A stretch of 64,000 nt of DNA from Panagrolaimus kolymaensis. Its lineage: Eukaryota; Nematoda; Chromadorea; Rhabditida; Panagrolaimidae. Within the stretch, counting starts at the first letter, position 1; the number at the start of each line of letters is the position of its first letter. Where the stretch lies: assembly GCA_028622995.1 (NCBI GenBank), contig JAJQJQ010000043.1, positions 434,001-498,000 of the forward strand. Reading direction: 5' to 3'. Below the pieces are notes generated by a model, which saw nothing but the letters and a program-made list of their open reading frames with translations, searched no databases and was not told the DNA's origin. Made by a program: the position numbers and the translations under genes. Below, piece by piece: positions 48,084 to 60,743 of this stretch.

Positions 48084-49107
48084 TTTTTTTTTGTTTGTTT
48101 GCATTATTCGTTTATAATTTTTAATTTTTTGTATAAAAATAAAAGTTTCTTTGCTTTAAAAATATTTCTGCGGCAAACAAAAGTCAGACAATATCGACTT
48201 GTTTTTTTCTTCTAAACTTTATTCTAAAAATTTTTAATTAACAAAGTTTTAAAAAATCCAAGTTGCTTTTTTATTCAACAAAAATATTTTACTTTTTTCT
48301 TTAATTTTCCATAAAATTTTTTTGAAATATTTTTCATCGAAAAAATAAAATTCATCTCGGCTGGTTGCTACTTTTCTTCATTGTCTTTCTTCCTGCTTGG
48401 ATGAACAAAAAAAATTACGGTAGCTTGCAAGAATGAGACGGAACAAGCATAGAGAAAATGGAAGGTGGAGTCTCTCACACACACGCAATAATATCGAACT
48501 TGAAAAAAAAAATAGAGGATAAAATTTCGGAAAACGAAAAAAAATTGAAAGAAAGAAAAAATGAAGGATATTAAATTTCATCGATGGCAAAAACGACGAC
48601 GACGACAAAAAAGAAAAAAGGCAGCCGGGCGATGCTTCCTTCGGTGGTAATGTTAGTGGATGGATAGTAGCGTTCTGTAGTAGCAAGCACCCGACTGCAC
48701 TATATTTTTTTTTATTTTTCAATGTTGTGAACTTTGACGATGATGATGTTTTTCGTTTTGATGAGAGAATGAAACAAGTAAATTTAAAGAGAGACGACAG
48801 ACGAGAACAGGCAATATTGGGAGAGAATGGAAAAAGAACAATAATGTTCAAGAGAAAAAAGAAAAAAGAAAAAAGGAGGCAGCCGATGATGGAAAAAAAT
48901 AGAGAGTGAGAGACAAAAGCTAAACAACTAAAATGCTTCTTTCTTCTTTTTTTTTGTTTGAAAAATAAAATAAAAAGTATTCTAAATTTTTTTTTCTTTT
49001 GCCTTCTGAAATACTTTACTTTAGTTTTACAAAATACATTTCTCGAAGAAAAAAAATTGATTTTAGATAAAAAAAAAATTAATTTGGTGACCCCCTAAAA
49101 AATAATT
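48084..49107. other. Intergenic region between the two SIX genes
   Basis: About 1 kb of 3' UTR and promoter DNA. Repeated purine- or pyrimidine-rich tracts; no ORF with recognisable content. A GATTTTAG acceptor at about 49066 precedes the next ATG. Confidence 0.5.
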
Positions 49108-52100
49108 ATGTATCACACTATTCAACCCCAACAACATCAACAATCCTCATATCATCAATTTGGAATTTCGAATGGCTCGAATGGATCCTCATATTCTGGA
49201 ATTCCATCCACATCATGTCGAGCAGTTGAAAGTCCACCAAAGTAAGTTATTTATTATAAAATTCCATCGTCTGCTATTTTAACAATCCTCGGTAGCTTAT
49301 AACGAACCGACGACAACCACCATCGTCTGGTACCACTACTGATATTGAAACCTTTCACATATATATTTTTTTCGCCCTCTTTTTATATCTCTCGGAAACA
49401 ACATACATATCATCCATCTCATTTTTCCATCTCTATCTCCGCCTCGCCTCACAACTAACCACCACCTGCCTATAGGGGTTCTTCTATTACCACTATTCTT
49501 TTTTTCAAAAAAATATAAAAAAAAGTTCTCAATTTCGCGCATGTGATGTGATCTGAGACGATCCATCCATCTCATTTTACGTATGTATTTCTATATCTGT
49601 GGCACAGAGGAAAAAAATAAATATATATTGATGATGGATGGTATCGATTCCATCAAGCAAGCAGCAGGAAAGGTCTAACCTTACAAAAAATGAAAAAATA
49701 ATAATATGGAAGGATCAGATGTTGTTGTTTTTGTCGTTGTTGGCTTTGTAGTAGTGATTTGAGAAGCGGCGTAAAAAATAAAGAGATGAAAAAAAGGGTA
49801 TGAATTACAATGAGTGAATTTGAGAGAGAAGATAAAATTCCATACTCAACAAATACATACATACTTTTTTTTCATTTCTTGGTTATTGCAAACTTTTTAA
49901 TTTTCAATAAAAACACAAAAGAAATTTTGCCATAAATTTTTTACATTTTTAATTTAAAATTTTTTTACAAATGTAAAAATTGAGTTCATGACACTTTTTA
50001 TTTTTTTATTTTTCCTTATAAAAGTGCATTTCCGTGATTTCTAACTTCTCAAATCACTTTTTCTTCTTCAAGAATGAAATTTCGTCTAATTATTAATTCT
50101 TTGAATTTAAATAATACCTCTCTTTTTAAAGGTAAAAAAAAAGAGCGGTTTCTGGAATTTGCCAAAAAAAACTTTTTTGGAAAGATTCCATGAAAAAATG
50201 GAAAGCAAATTGGAGCACTTTTCTGTTTTTTCTTTTCTTTCACGTCATTCTTTTTGCTTACGCTTCGCTTCATTAACAAAAATGATTTAAAAAACTTTCC
50301 AAATTTCTGTGATTTTTTTGTTGTCTGCATCGTTTGTTTTTAATTTTTTGCGTTTCTGATTTATTCATCATTTTTACACCTTCTAAATCCCTTAATTTTT
50401 TTACAAATAAAATTTCAGCAATTTTGCATTTTCAACCGAGCAAGTAGCCGTCGTTTGCCATAGTCTTTATCAATCTGGGCATATTGATCGATTGGTAAAT
50501 TTATTACTTTTTTCCATTTTTCAAACCAAATTTATTGATTTTAGGCAAATTTTATTTGGTCCATTCCCCAAAGAGACGAATATAAAAGAAATGAAAATGT
50601 TCTCAAAGCTCAAGCATTAATTTCATTTCATAAACAAAATTTTAAAGAATTATATCAAATTCTTCAAGTCACCACTTTTGCTCCCGAACATCATGAAGAG
50701 CTACAAAATTTATGGATGCAAGCCCATTATTGTGAAGCAGAAAAAATTCGTGGCAGAGAATTAGGCGCAGTTGGAAAATATCGAATTCGAAGGAAATTTC
50801 CATTGCCCCGAACTATTTGGGATGGAGAAGAAACGAGTTATTGTTTTAGAGTAAGTCGCTCAATGAACTAAAAATCCTTTTTTCATACGAATCACAAAAA
50901 ACATGAAAGTCAAAGAATAAAAAAAATATGCAAATTTTCTTTCATTTTTAAAAAAAGTTTAAATTCAACAAATATTTTTTTGTAGGAAAAATCCCGAACA
51001 GTTTTGAGAGATTCTTACAAGAAAAATCCATATCCATCACCAAAAGAAAAGAAGGAATTGGCAGAAAAAACTAATTTAACTGTCACCCAAGTATCTAATT
51101 GGTTTAAAAATCGTCGACAACGTGATCGAGCTGCTGGTAATCGAGATAAGTAAGTGGCAAACTTTAAAAAAATTAATTCATTAAATTGCGCAATGAGGTC
51201 ACCAGCCAACAACATTCGCCCTTCCATAAATTTTTAAGGGTTTTGTGGTTGAGTTGTGGCATTTGTTTTTTTTCGATTCTCATCAAAATGTATCAAAGTT
51301 TCAAACTTTAGGAAAATAAACAAAACAAATCAAAATGTGACATTTTTTTGTGGGGTTTCTATCTGGCGGTAAAGAGAAAAATGTTTATTGGAGGAACCAA
51401 AATTTATTTTTGTGGAAATGAAAAAAAGCAGAATTTTTTGGAATAAAATTAAAGCTTTCTTAACAGAAAACAAACAAAAAAACGGTTAAAGAAATTAGTA
51501 ACCATCAGTATTAAAATGAAAAGGCGTAAGAGAATTTTTGAGTCTATCAAACCCTGAAAGAAAGCTATAAACCTTTATAAAAATAGGGGTGGGGGGAAGG
51601 GAGGCATAAATTGTTTTGTAAAAAATCAATTTTTCGAAGCTGGACTTTTAGTGACTGATATTTTTCAAAAAAAAATTAATAAAATTGAAAAAATAAATTA
51701 GAAATTGTAAAATAAAAATTTGTAGTGCGACTTCTTGTAATATTTTTTTTCAGAGATGGCAAATCCGATTTTGATTCATCCGATGACGAAGAATTATTGG
51801 GCACCATTTCTTCCAATGCTCATCATCATTTAAATCATGAAAAACGACAACATTTACTTTCATCAAATGAAAATGATATTAAACCCATTTTACCCGACCA
51901 ACATGCCTCATCTTTAATTCATTCAATTCCATTAATGTCTTCGTCATCGGCAAATAATTCTCAAGCACCAGCAACAGTAATGATGAATAATTTAACGGAT
52001 TTAACTTCAGCCGCCGCCGCATATTCAACTACACCGTTTGGAATTACAATGGGAAATTATCAACAACACCAACAACACCAGCACCAACAACAACATCAAA

Positions 52101-52231
52101 ATAATGGAATTGGCAGTGGTGGAAATAATTCAATGCCAATTAATTGTTATTTAAGTGGAACAGATATGATTAATTTAGGCCTTCAACAACAACAACAACA
52201 ACAACAAACTAATAATTATCATTCACTTTAA
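49108..52231 (+). CDS. SIX1/2-class homeobox transcription factor (ceh-33/ceh-34-like), gene 2
   Basis: Five exons join in phase (49108-49241, 50419-50494, 50545-50850, 50986-51149, 51754-52231), 385 residues. A short Gln/Ser-rich N-terminus is followed by the SIX domain ([17 protein letters not shown]... [19 protein letters not shown]) and the homeodomain ([62 protein letters not shown]). This is nearly the animal Six1/2 consensus. The tail is acidic, then His/Gln/Asn-rich. Six1/2 factors work with Eya in head, pharynx and muscle development; C. elegans ceh-34 specifies pharyngeal neurons. The intron between CFR and EKSR is at the same place and phase as in gene 1, showing common descent. 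Intron 1 is long (1.2 kb). Confidence 0.93.
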
Positions 52232-53044
52232 AAATAATAAAAAATAAATGTAAGAAAGAAAAAATTAGAGAAAATAATATTCAAAAATTTAATTAAAGTT
52301 TTTCGATATTGAAACTCTTGGCCGGAATTTTTTTTGTTAGCTATTCTCTAAATTTTTTTCCTTTGAGCTTGCTTTTGTTAATTTTTTCTCTGTCTTTTAT
52401 TTTTTACTTGGTCAAAGCTTTATTTATTTATTAATAATTTTGATCTCAAAAAGAAGAAAAGCTTTAATATTTATATTTACCTAAAACTTTAATCTTAAAC
52501 ATTTTTTACTTAATTTTGTCACAACTATGCTTTATTATTCTTTTTTTGTTGCAAACTTATTAAAATAAATTATAATTTTTATACAATAAATTATCAATTA
52601 TGTTAACCGGACAGGACAAGACAAAAGTCTTAATTAAAAACTTGTAATAAAAAAATTCTAAAACAAATAAATAATTTTTATTTATTGCTTTTTACGGATT
52701 TTTTTCCACTAAGAAATTTCTAAAAAAGGTAAGTAGAAAAAAAAGACAAAGGCTTATGTATGTTTTTTTGTTGTTGTATGAGTCTTATCAATTGGGTGTG
52801 TTTTCCATTTGATTGTGTAGAAGACTTTTTTAAAGGAAATATCTTTTCTTTCTTTTTTACGTTCATTTAAGACATTAAAACTATTTTGGATTCATTAAAA
52901 AAATCAATAAATAATTTAGTATAATTACAAAAAAAGAAAAAAAACTCTGCCAATTTATTAATCGAGAATTTAAAGTTTTTTTAAACTTATTTTTCTTCCT
53001 TCAAAATTAATCGATTATTTAAATTTATCAGTGATCAAAACAAA
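52232..53044. other. Intergenic, nothing recognised
   Basis: Between SIX gene 2 and the phospholipase C gene, both plus strand. AT-rich. A TTTATCAG acceptor 14 bases before the next ATG is a likely trans-splice site. Confidence 0.5.
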
Positions 53045-56000
53045 ATGAAAGTGGAAACTTTTGATCCACGTTTCATTCAAAAACGGAAAAGTTTAACAGT
53101 GGAAAATAAATTTATTGGTGGTGAAACTTTTGATTATGTTATTGTAAGTCCCATTTTCATCTCCAAAACAGCATTATTTTTATTTTTTTAAAATTTGGTT
53201 TTAGGGTAATCAAGGATTTAAAGTGCTTTTGAGATTAGACCCTGATGGATTTATTGTTTGTTGGCATTTTTTCAAAGAAGTAAGCTTTTTTTGAATTTTT
53301 TTAAATCATGAGTCTAAAATTTTTTTTTGCTTTGAGAAATCCAAAAAATCCTGAATTTGATTATTGTTTTGAAACAAGAAAATTATTTAAATTTTTTTTA
53401 GCAAAAAACTTTGCATTATTTATACGTCGATGAATTGGTTGATGCTCGAATTCCATCAAAAACTAAGGTTAGCAAACAAATTAATTTTTTTTAAAACTTT
53501 GTTTATTGATAAAATTTTCTCTATTTTATTTTTAGCCAGAATTAAACGGATTTTATTCAATGCAATTGGTTGCAAATATAGATTATAAAAATTTTCAATT
53601 TTTTACTTTTTTACATAAAAGTTTGGTAAGTCCAAAAAAATGAATAATAAAATGCAAAAAAAAATTGTCGTTTCAGGAAGTAATAAAAGAATGGACAAAT
53701 TTCATTTTCTCATGGATTTATAAACAAAAGAAAATTCCACACAATCAATTATTTTATGTTAAAAAATTAATTTCACCCAAATTAAATAAATCGCAAAATG
53801 CTAAAAAGTGAGTTTTTAATTTGAAAAAAAAATATGCAAATTTTTTCAATGACAGTAAACGACTCTCAGTTTTTGAGTTACTATTGATCTAATAATTTTT
53901 TTATTCCCTTTTTAGTGCCTATACTAAAACTGTATTAAACGATGCGGAAATAGCAAAATTACTTTTTTGCAAAATGGATAATTTTAAATTGTTGCAAAAT
54001 AAAATCACTGTCACTGACACGGAAGCGCTGAAAATATATTTTTCATGGATTAAACGACCGGAATTGGAATATGTTTTTAAACAAATGTAAGCTGCTTTTT
54101 TGATGCTTAAATTTGGGGCTATTTTTTTTTTTTGAAATTAATTTTAGTTCCGGGCACAAAGAAAAAATTTCCCTTTCACGCTTCCATGATTTCTTAAATA
54201 ATAATCAACGCGATCCTCGACTCAATGAAGTTAGATTTAACTTTCAAAAAATGTTTGACAAAAATTTATCGAAGGCTTTTTTTCAGGAAAGTTACCCACC
54301 AATATACAAAGATCAAGCTTTGGATATCCTTCATAAACTTGAAGGAAATGATGAAATAAATTTGCTTTCATTTGAAGGATTTTCAAAATATTTACTTTCT
54401 GATTTAAATTCTGATTTGGATTCCGCAGAAATGCAATTAAAAATTCCTTCAATGGGAAGACCCATTTCACATTATTATGTTAATAGTTCTCATAATAGTT
54501 ATCTCATTGGTAAGTAAATATGGGTCTTTCGGTTTTTAGACACAAAAATTTGTTAATGAGTTAAATTTTTTAAGGAAATCAAATAATTCTTGCTAAAACT
54601 ATTCACGATGTAAAAGAATGTGAAAGTAACACGGAAATGTATCGACAAATTTTACTTTCTGGTTGTCGATGCATCGAATTGGATGTTTGGGAATCCGCCA
54701 CTGGACCTGTTATTACTCATGGACCTATAGCTTTACAAAAAATTAATTATATTCCATTAGAGGTGAGTCGCAAGAAGAATGATTTTTATTTTAAAAAAAT
54801 GTCAATTTTTTTTTGTTATTGTTTTAGGAAGTTTGTGAAGCCATCGCTGAAACAGCATTTAAAACTTCTGATTTTCCTTTGATTCTTTCAATCGAAAATC
54901 ATTGCGATGCAGAACAACAAAAAATTATGTCTCATTGTTTTACGAGAGTTTTTGGAGATTTATTACAAAATCAACCATTGCCTAATTATCCGGTAAATTT
55001 TTTAGTTTCTGTGTCATGAAAATTATTTTTTTGACGCTATCCCAAAAATAATTTACAGACCTCTGACCCAAATGGAAATTATCCTCCACCCATTGCGTTA
55101 AAAAGAAAAATATTAATTAAAGGAACTCAAAATAAATTAGGAACTAACAATAAAAAAGTTTTTCCATCTCCAACAGCAGCATCATCTTCAACAGCAGCAG
55201 AAATATATAAATCACCAAAAACTAATCAAGAAGGATTTATAAATCGTTCTAAATCTCGAATAGCTGAATTAACGGTGGAAAGAATGAAAGATACCAATGT
55301 TTTGGGAAAGGATCAAGATAAAGGTAAAAATTAATATTTATAATTCTAAAATTAAAAAAGTCTTGAAAAAGCAACAACCATTCTTTATTTAAACTTTAAT
55401 AAGATTCATAATAAACTAATAAAAATGATTGGTACAAAATTTTTCGGAATAAATTATATTTTTTCTTTTTTAAAAATCCATTTATCATATAAAATCAAAA
55501 TTTTACAATATTTTTCACGTTTAATGTCCATCACGCCCATAAAGACATTCTTAATCAAAATTTAAAAAACTAAAATTTTTAATTACTTTTTATTTCATAA
55601 AAAAACAAAGCTCAATGAAAAAGCCAATTAATTATGTTACTTGGTTTACTTTCTTCTTCTTATAAGTTCTTTTCAAAACTGTAAAAAAATAAATATTAAA
55701 TATTAATAAAAATATTCAAAATAAAGATTTAAAGAAACCTTTTCTTATAAATAAAAAAAGTTTTTAAAGGACCATATTCATTTGATCTTTTTTTCAAACC
55801 GGCGACCAGATATTCCATCATGCCGCAATATTGCAAAGCCCGCAAAGTACAGTAATTTGAACGTAAAATTACTGTACATTACTGTACTTTACGGGCTTTG
55901 CAATATTGCAGCATGATGGAATATCCAGCCGCGTGTTTGAAAAAAAGATCAAATGAATATGGTCCTTTAATGGAAAAAATGTTTGAGAAAAAAGAATGAA

Positions 56001-57692
56001 GAAAAAGTTTTTTTGTATTTCTGTAAACGTCGATGAGTTGTTTCGATTATAAAAAAAGCGTTTTTTATTCGAAATAATTTTTCTTTTGTTGTCCAAATTA
56101 AAAACAAAAATTGAGGCGTCATAGATCGACAAAAAATCTTCTTTTTTTTTGAATAAATTCCATTCATACTTTTTTAGTTACACTATTTTTGATTTTATTA
56201 TTACTTCAAATAAAAAAATAAACGCTTTTTTATGTTTGGTAGGAAAATGTAACTATAGAGTAAACTTTTTTATAGATAAATTACTGGATGAGAAACATGC
56301 GGATTGTCCGGAACGAAAAAGCGAGAAAAATATGAGCGTGAGTTTATAAAAATTTCCAATAGCAAAAAAAAAAAAAATTTTTATGCATTTTTTAGAAAGA
56401 TGAAAAAGAAAAATGCAAAAATATTAATAAACAAGTAAGTGACTTGTTTGTTACATTTGGGTGGGATTGTTGGCTTTATTACTTGAAAAACTATTTCACC
56501 AATTTTTTTTATTTTTTTTAGTCTCGATATGACACACCGATGGAACTTGGAGATAGCCTTCGAGATCTGGTAAATTATTTTGAAGGTGCTCCTAAATTTA
56601 ATGAAAGTAAAGTTTTTATTCCATTTTTTTAAAATACAAAATTGGTAATCAATAAATTATTTAGACGATCCATTTTATTGGATGTTTTCGGGTGGAGAAG
56701 AAAAAATAGATAAACTTATTCGAAAAAATTCAACTAAATTTATTCATCACGCAATTAAACATGTAATTCGAGTTTATCCCGATATTAGTCGAGTGTGTTC
56801 TTCGAATTATATTCCAATGGTAAATTTTTGTGTCGCAAAAAAAAATTTCTTGGCCCTAAAAAAATAATAATTATTCATTTTTATAGTATTTTTGGACAGC
56901 AGGATGTCAAATGCTTGCATTGAATTTTCAAACCAATGGTTTACCAATGCAAATGAATGATACACTTTTCGAGGAAAATGGAAGATGTGGATACGTTTTG
57001 AAAGATGATTGCCTCACCAATCCTCATTATAAAATGACCGTTTATGATCCACAATATTTAGTTGCAAATCGAATAGAAATTAAAATAATTTCTGCACAAT
57101 TTTTGGAATTATTAAATTTATCAAATTCTTCAACAAATAAAGTAACTCAAAATTTAAAGACTCAAGTGATAGTGGAATTGTATGATTTGCCTCAAGATAC
57201 TTTAAGAAATACATATTTCACTTCTGGATTTTCACCCTCAATTAATTTTAATACTATTTACTCAAGCAACAATTTTGAATTTAAAAAGGTTATAAAACCC
57301 CGACACGCAATGATTCATTTAAGAATAATAAATGAAAATAAAGAAGAAATCGGGCAGCGTTTTTTGCCCGTGCATTTAATGCGTCAAGGTTATCGACATA
57401 TAAATTTGAGAAACAGGGCTAATCGAAATATGGGTCCAGCTTCGTTGTTTGTTTATTGCAACATAAATATTTTTACTCCTGATTCTCAAGCTCAAGTTAG
57501 AAAACAATTTATGGATCCTCTGGGTTCTATGATTTCTGATCGACGTAAAAATTTTTACAAAAATTTTTGGAAAAAATAAAGTCAGATTTTTTAGAAGAAT
57601 CTATTAATTTTGCTGATCCATTGGGAGCTGCAAAACGAAAGGAATCAGGCTTAGGAAAATCATTTGAAAGTAAAGATGCAGTGAAATTATGA
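53045..57692 (+). CDS. Phospholipase C-beta, complete copy without C-terminal coiled-coil domain
   Basis: Sixteen exons join in phase: 53045-53143, 53205-53279, 53402-53467, 53536-53625, 53677-53807, 53916-54086, 54148-54509, 54575-54762, 54828-54992, 55059-55323, 56276-56337, 56396-56434, 56522-56606, 56665-56819, 56887-57544, 57595-57692; 902 residues. Order: PH domain ([21 protein letters not shown]), EF-hand region ([13 protein letters not shown]), X domain, charged linker, Y domain ([29 protein letters not shown]), C2. Catalytic residues are visible: His in NSSHNSYL (about 325), Glu/Asp in CIELDVWES, His in VITHGP (about 379), Glu in SIENH. It should hydrolyse PIP2 to IP3 and diacylglycerol. 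The long C-terminal domain that binds Gq and membranes in PLC-beta (C. elegans egl-8) is absent: only about 35 residues follow the C2. Intron 10 carries a MITE. Confidence 0.93.
55764..55970. mobile_element. 207-bp palindromic MITE with TTAA ends, copy 2
   Basis: Same length and ends as 21033-21239 (TTAAAGGACC...GGTCCTTTAA) and the same inner blocks (ATGCCGCAATATTGC, TACAGTAAT), with scattered differences between arms. It lies in intron 10 of the phospholipase C gene. TTAA flanks both copies. Confidence 0.9.
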
Positions 57693-57794
57693 AATTTTTG
57701 ATAAATTCAAATCAAATTAAAGGTTTATTTCTTTTGTTTTCAAAAATAAATTATGTTATTTCAAATTAATATACAATTTAAAAAAACTTTTTTA

Positions 57795-59650
57795 TTAATA
57801 ATTATTTTTAACATTTAAATGCAACGTAGCTCCTGAATAATCATTTAACGGAATATTTGGAGTGCAACAGTAACCATCGGAACAAGTGCAATTCGTTGGA
57901 TTAAAACAAATTGAAACATTTAAATTAGTTAAAGTTAATTTATCTCCAACGTGGGAAAGGCTAAAAAAATAATTTATAATCATTTTTACAATAGCAAAAA
58001 ATATGGAATCTTTGGTATCAATCTTTTTTTTAAAAGACTAACTTACTTTTGTAAAATATTATTAGCAAAAAAAGAAAAATCCCAATAATTGGAAACATCA
58101 AATTGATAAACCATAAAATCAATCGTTTGTTTTTCCGTTATTGACATTTCCATAAAACAATAATTCATTCCATATTGATTAGGGAAACCTTATAACGTCA
58201 TAGGACTTTCACCATTCCATGGTGTTGTAGCTACCGACGAATATGAAGGCGATAATAAAGTGTTGTTGAGAAAGGAATCAATATTGTTATACATATCTAT
58301 TCGAACGCTTGAATTTGGAGGAATTTCAATTATATAATATTTTGATGGCAAACGTATATTTTGTCAGAATGGAGCAGTTGTGGAGCTAAAATTTCTATAA
58401 TAATCTTACAAATTTTATAACAAACTTAAATTCCAAAATCAATCGAGTTTCTTCAGATCCAAGAAAAATCTTAACATTTTCCTTTTTTGCTGTTGTCCAT
58501 AATTTTGAAATGTAAAGACTTCCCAAAAATGAATCAGGATTAATATGAAGCAAAAATATTTTACAACTTTCCAAATTATTTGATACTGCTGTAATTGTAT
58601 GACTGAAAATTTCAGAATCAATACGGTAAAAAACATTTTGATCAAATATGCATCTTTTTCGATATTCTAAAGTGACACATATATTAAAATCTATATAGAA
58701 TTTATGGTATTGTATAGCTTAAATTTAATTAGGATAGATACATTTTCACAAAGTTTAGGAAATTTTTTGAGAAAAAAATTAAAAAAAACCAAAATTACAA
58801 AAAAGAAAACTCAGTGAGTTAGTGACAAATTAGCGTATAAAATTTTTTTCTACCTTTTGCCTATTTTTTTATGGCAAACAGCGCTGCTGCTTACGACTGA
58901 CAATTTTCACAAACCTAATTTCACATTGTTTCTTTTTATTAAAGGATATTAATAAACCCACCCAACAACATTGTAACCAGTGCTATTTTTTACAGTTAAA
59001 TTAGTTCCAGGAATTAATTCTAAATGAGTCAAAACAATTTTAAATTTATATCCTTTTGGACCTTGAAAATACCATTGACATTCATTTTTTCGTGTATTAT
59101 TTTCAAAATAACTCGAATTAATAAATAAAATTTGATTTTCATTCGTAAATTTAAATGGATTTTTTCGACTTATAGATTCCATAGGACAATCCGTATCATT
59201 CCATTCATCATATAAAGCATAACCCTGAAGATATAATTTATCGGATGAAGCGTTTTCAATGTCAAAGAATAAATTGTTTTCTTTGCTAACTGTTGCATTG
59301 AGATCTATGATACTTGATCTCAAATAAAAATCTCCCGTTGTAATCCATGTTAGTCGAGAATTCTAAAAAAAATTATGGTAAATCATAAATTTATATTATT
59401 AAAAATATTATCGGCAAAAAGGAATTTAGATAATTTTTTTATGTCTTTTATTTATATAAACTTAAAATCCTCAAGGGTTAAACCAAACAGAATAAGTTAC
59501 ATTTCGTTGTTGTGAATTTGTTTCGTTAATAATAAAATCTATCGAACATATAGTATTTGGATTAAAATCAACAAAAACAGGTTCTAAAAATTTTAATTCA
59601 ATTGTTTCATTTTGATTTTGACAATGAAAAAATGATGAACATAGAATAAT
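57795..59650 (-). pseudogene. Broken gene with CUB-like segments
   Basis: Several exon-like pieces on the minus strand have acceptors and Cys/N-glycosylation-rich extracellular content. 59650-59480 ends VTYSVWFNP then TGA. 59363-58949 includes KNECQWYFQGPKGYKFKIVL, a typical CUB-like core. 58673-58430 includes LGSLYISKLW. A piece near 58400-58060 has an in-frame TGA after TTAPF and an in-frame TAA after ESPMTL. The last is 57962-57795 (CTCSDGYCC...). At least three in-frame stops and one unmatched splice phase make a working product unlikely. Nematodes have many secreted CUB-like proteins linked to pathogen response; that role is not claimed here. It sits between the two convergent phospholipase C genes. 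Confidence 0.5.
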
Positions 59651-59683
59651 TTAAAAAAAAAAAAAGCTACAAATAATTATTAA

Positions 59684-59902
59684 ATATAAAGCGGTAAAAT
59701 AATAAATTTTTTTGCCAAGTTCAAAATTTTTCAAAACACCCTGTTTTTTTGTAAATTTTACAAAAAATGCACTGCTCTTTTTGTAAATGCCCCGCAAGTT
59801 TACAAAAAGAGCAGTGCATTTTTTGTAAAATTTACAAAAAAACAGGGTGTTTTGAAAAATTTTGAACTTGGCAAAAAAATTTATTATTTTACCGCTTTAT
59901 AT
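59684..59902. repeat. 219-bp near-perfect palindrome
   Basis: ATATAAAGCGGTAAAATAAT on the left mirrors ATTATTTTACCGCTTTATAT on the right. The arms run unbroken through ACACCCTG/CAGGGTGT and GCACTGCTC/GAGCAGTGC to a short central loop (near TGCCCCGCA). It has no ORF of its own and does not match the TTAA MITE family. It is likely another foldback element. Confidence 0.95.
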
Positions 59903-60743
59903 CCACATAATTTTTCCATTTTTAGTTAAAAAAATAAACTTTTTTAATTTGTTAATTCTAAAAAGATTCGAAATGAAATTTATAAATTTTTGGATTTTCT
60001 TATATTTATTTTCACAAGCTAACCTCAATTCAATCAAGGCTGTTAACAAACAAAAATGATGAAATAAAAAAACTTTTAAAAGTACACAATAAAATTAAAA
60101 ACGTGATGACGCATTGCAGAAAACTCTTTCATTTCAATTTTTTAAGATCTCGATTATCTGAGTATTAATTTTTTTTTTGTTGACAGCTTTGTTTATTTCA
60201 ATCATTTTCCTTCTTTTTTTTGTTTATTTTTTGGGGAGAAAAATTTTAAGAAAAAGTTTTGATGTTCATCTTTCTTTTCTTTTTTTTAAAAGAATTATGT
60301 TGGCTTTTAAAAAATTTTGTTGCCTTATCAACAAATCTTTAAAGTATCTTAAGCTTAAATAGAGATTAGCAATGACACTCTCTGCAAAAGACTAAAGACT
60401 TTTTTCAAAAAGCTTTAAAAAACCGGACCAAAAAATTTTATTTGTTTGAAGGTGTATTAATTTTTTTCTATCAATAAAATAACTTAAACAAAAGAAAAAC
60501 TTTGTTCGAAAAAGATTGAAATTACCAAAGATTGTTAAATTTCTAAAATTCGGAAGAAACCCGAAACTTTAAAGTAAATTGAGAACATTTTGAAACACGT
60601 CACAATTGAAATTTATTTTAAACTTTTAAAAATGAAATCTTCAACAAATATAAAGAAAAACAATAATGTTTTTACAATAAACAAAAAAAGATTCAAGAAA
60701 CTTTTTTTCTAAACATTTACATATTCTTATTTTAATTCTTCCA
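59903..60743. other. Intergenic, nothing recognised
   Basis: AT-rich sequence downstream of the partial phospholipase C gene. The short hydrophobic ORFs here look like chance translation of T-rich DNA. Confidence 0.5.
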
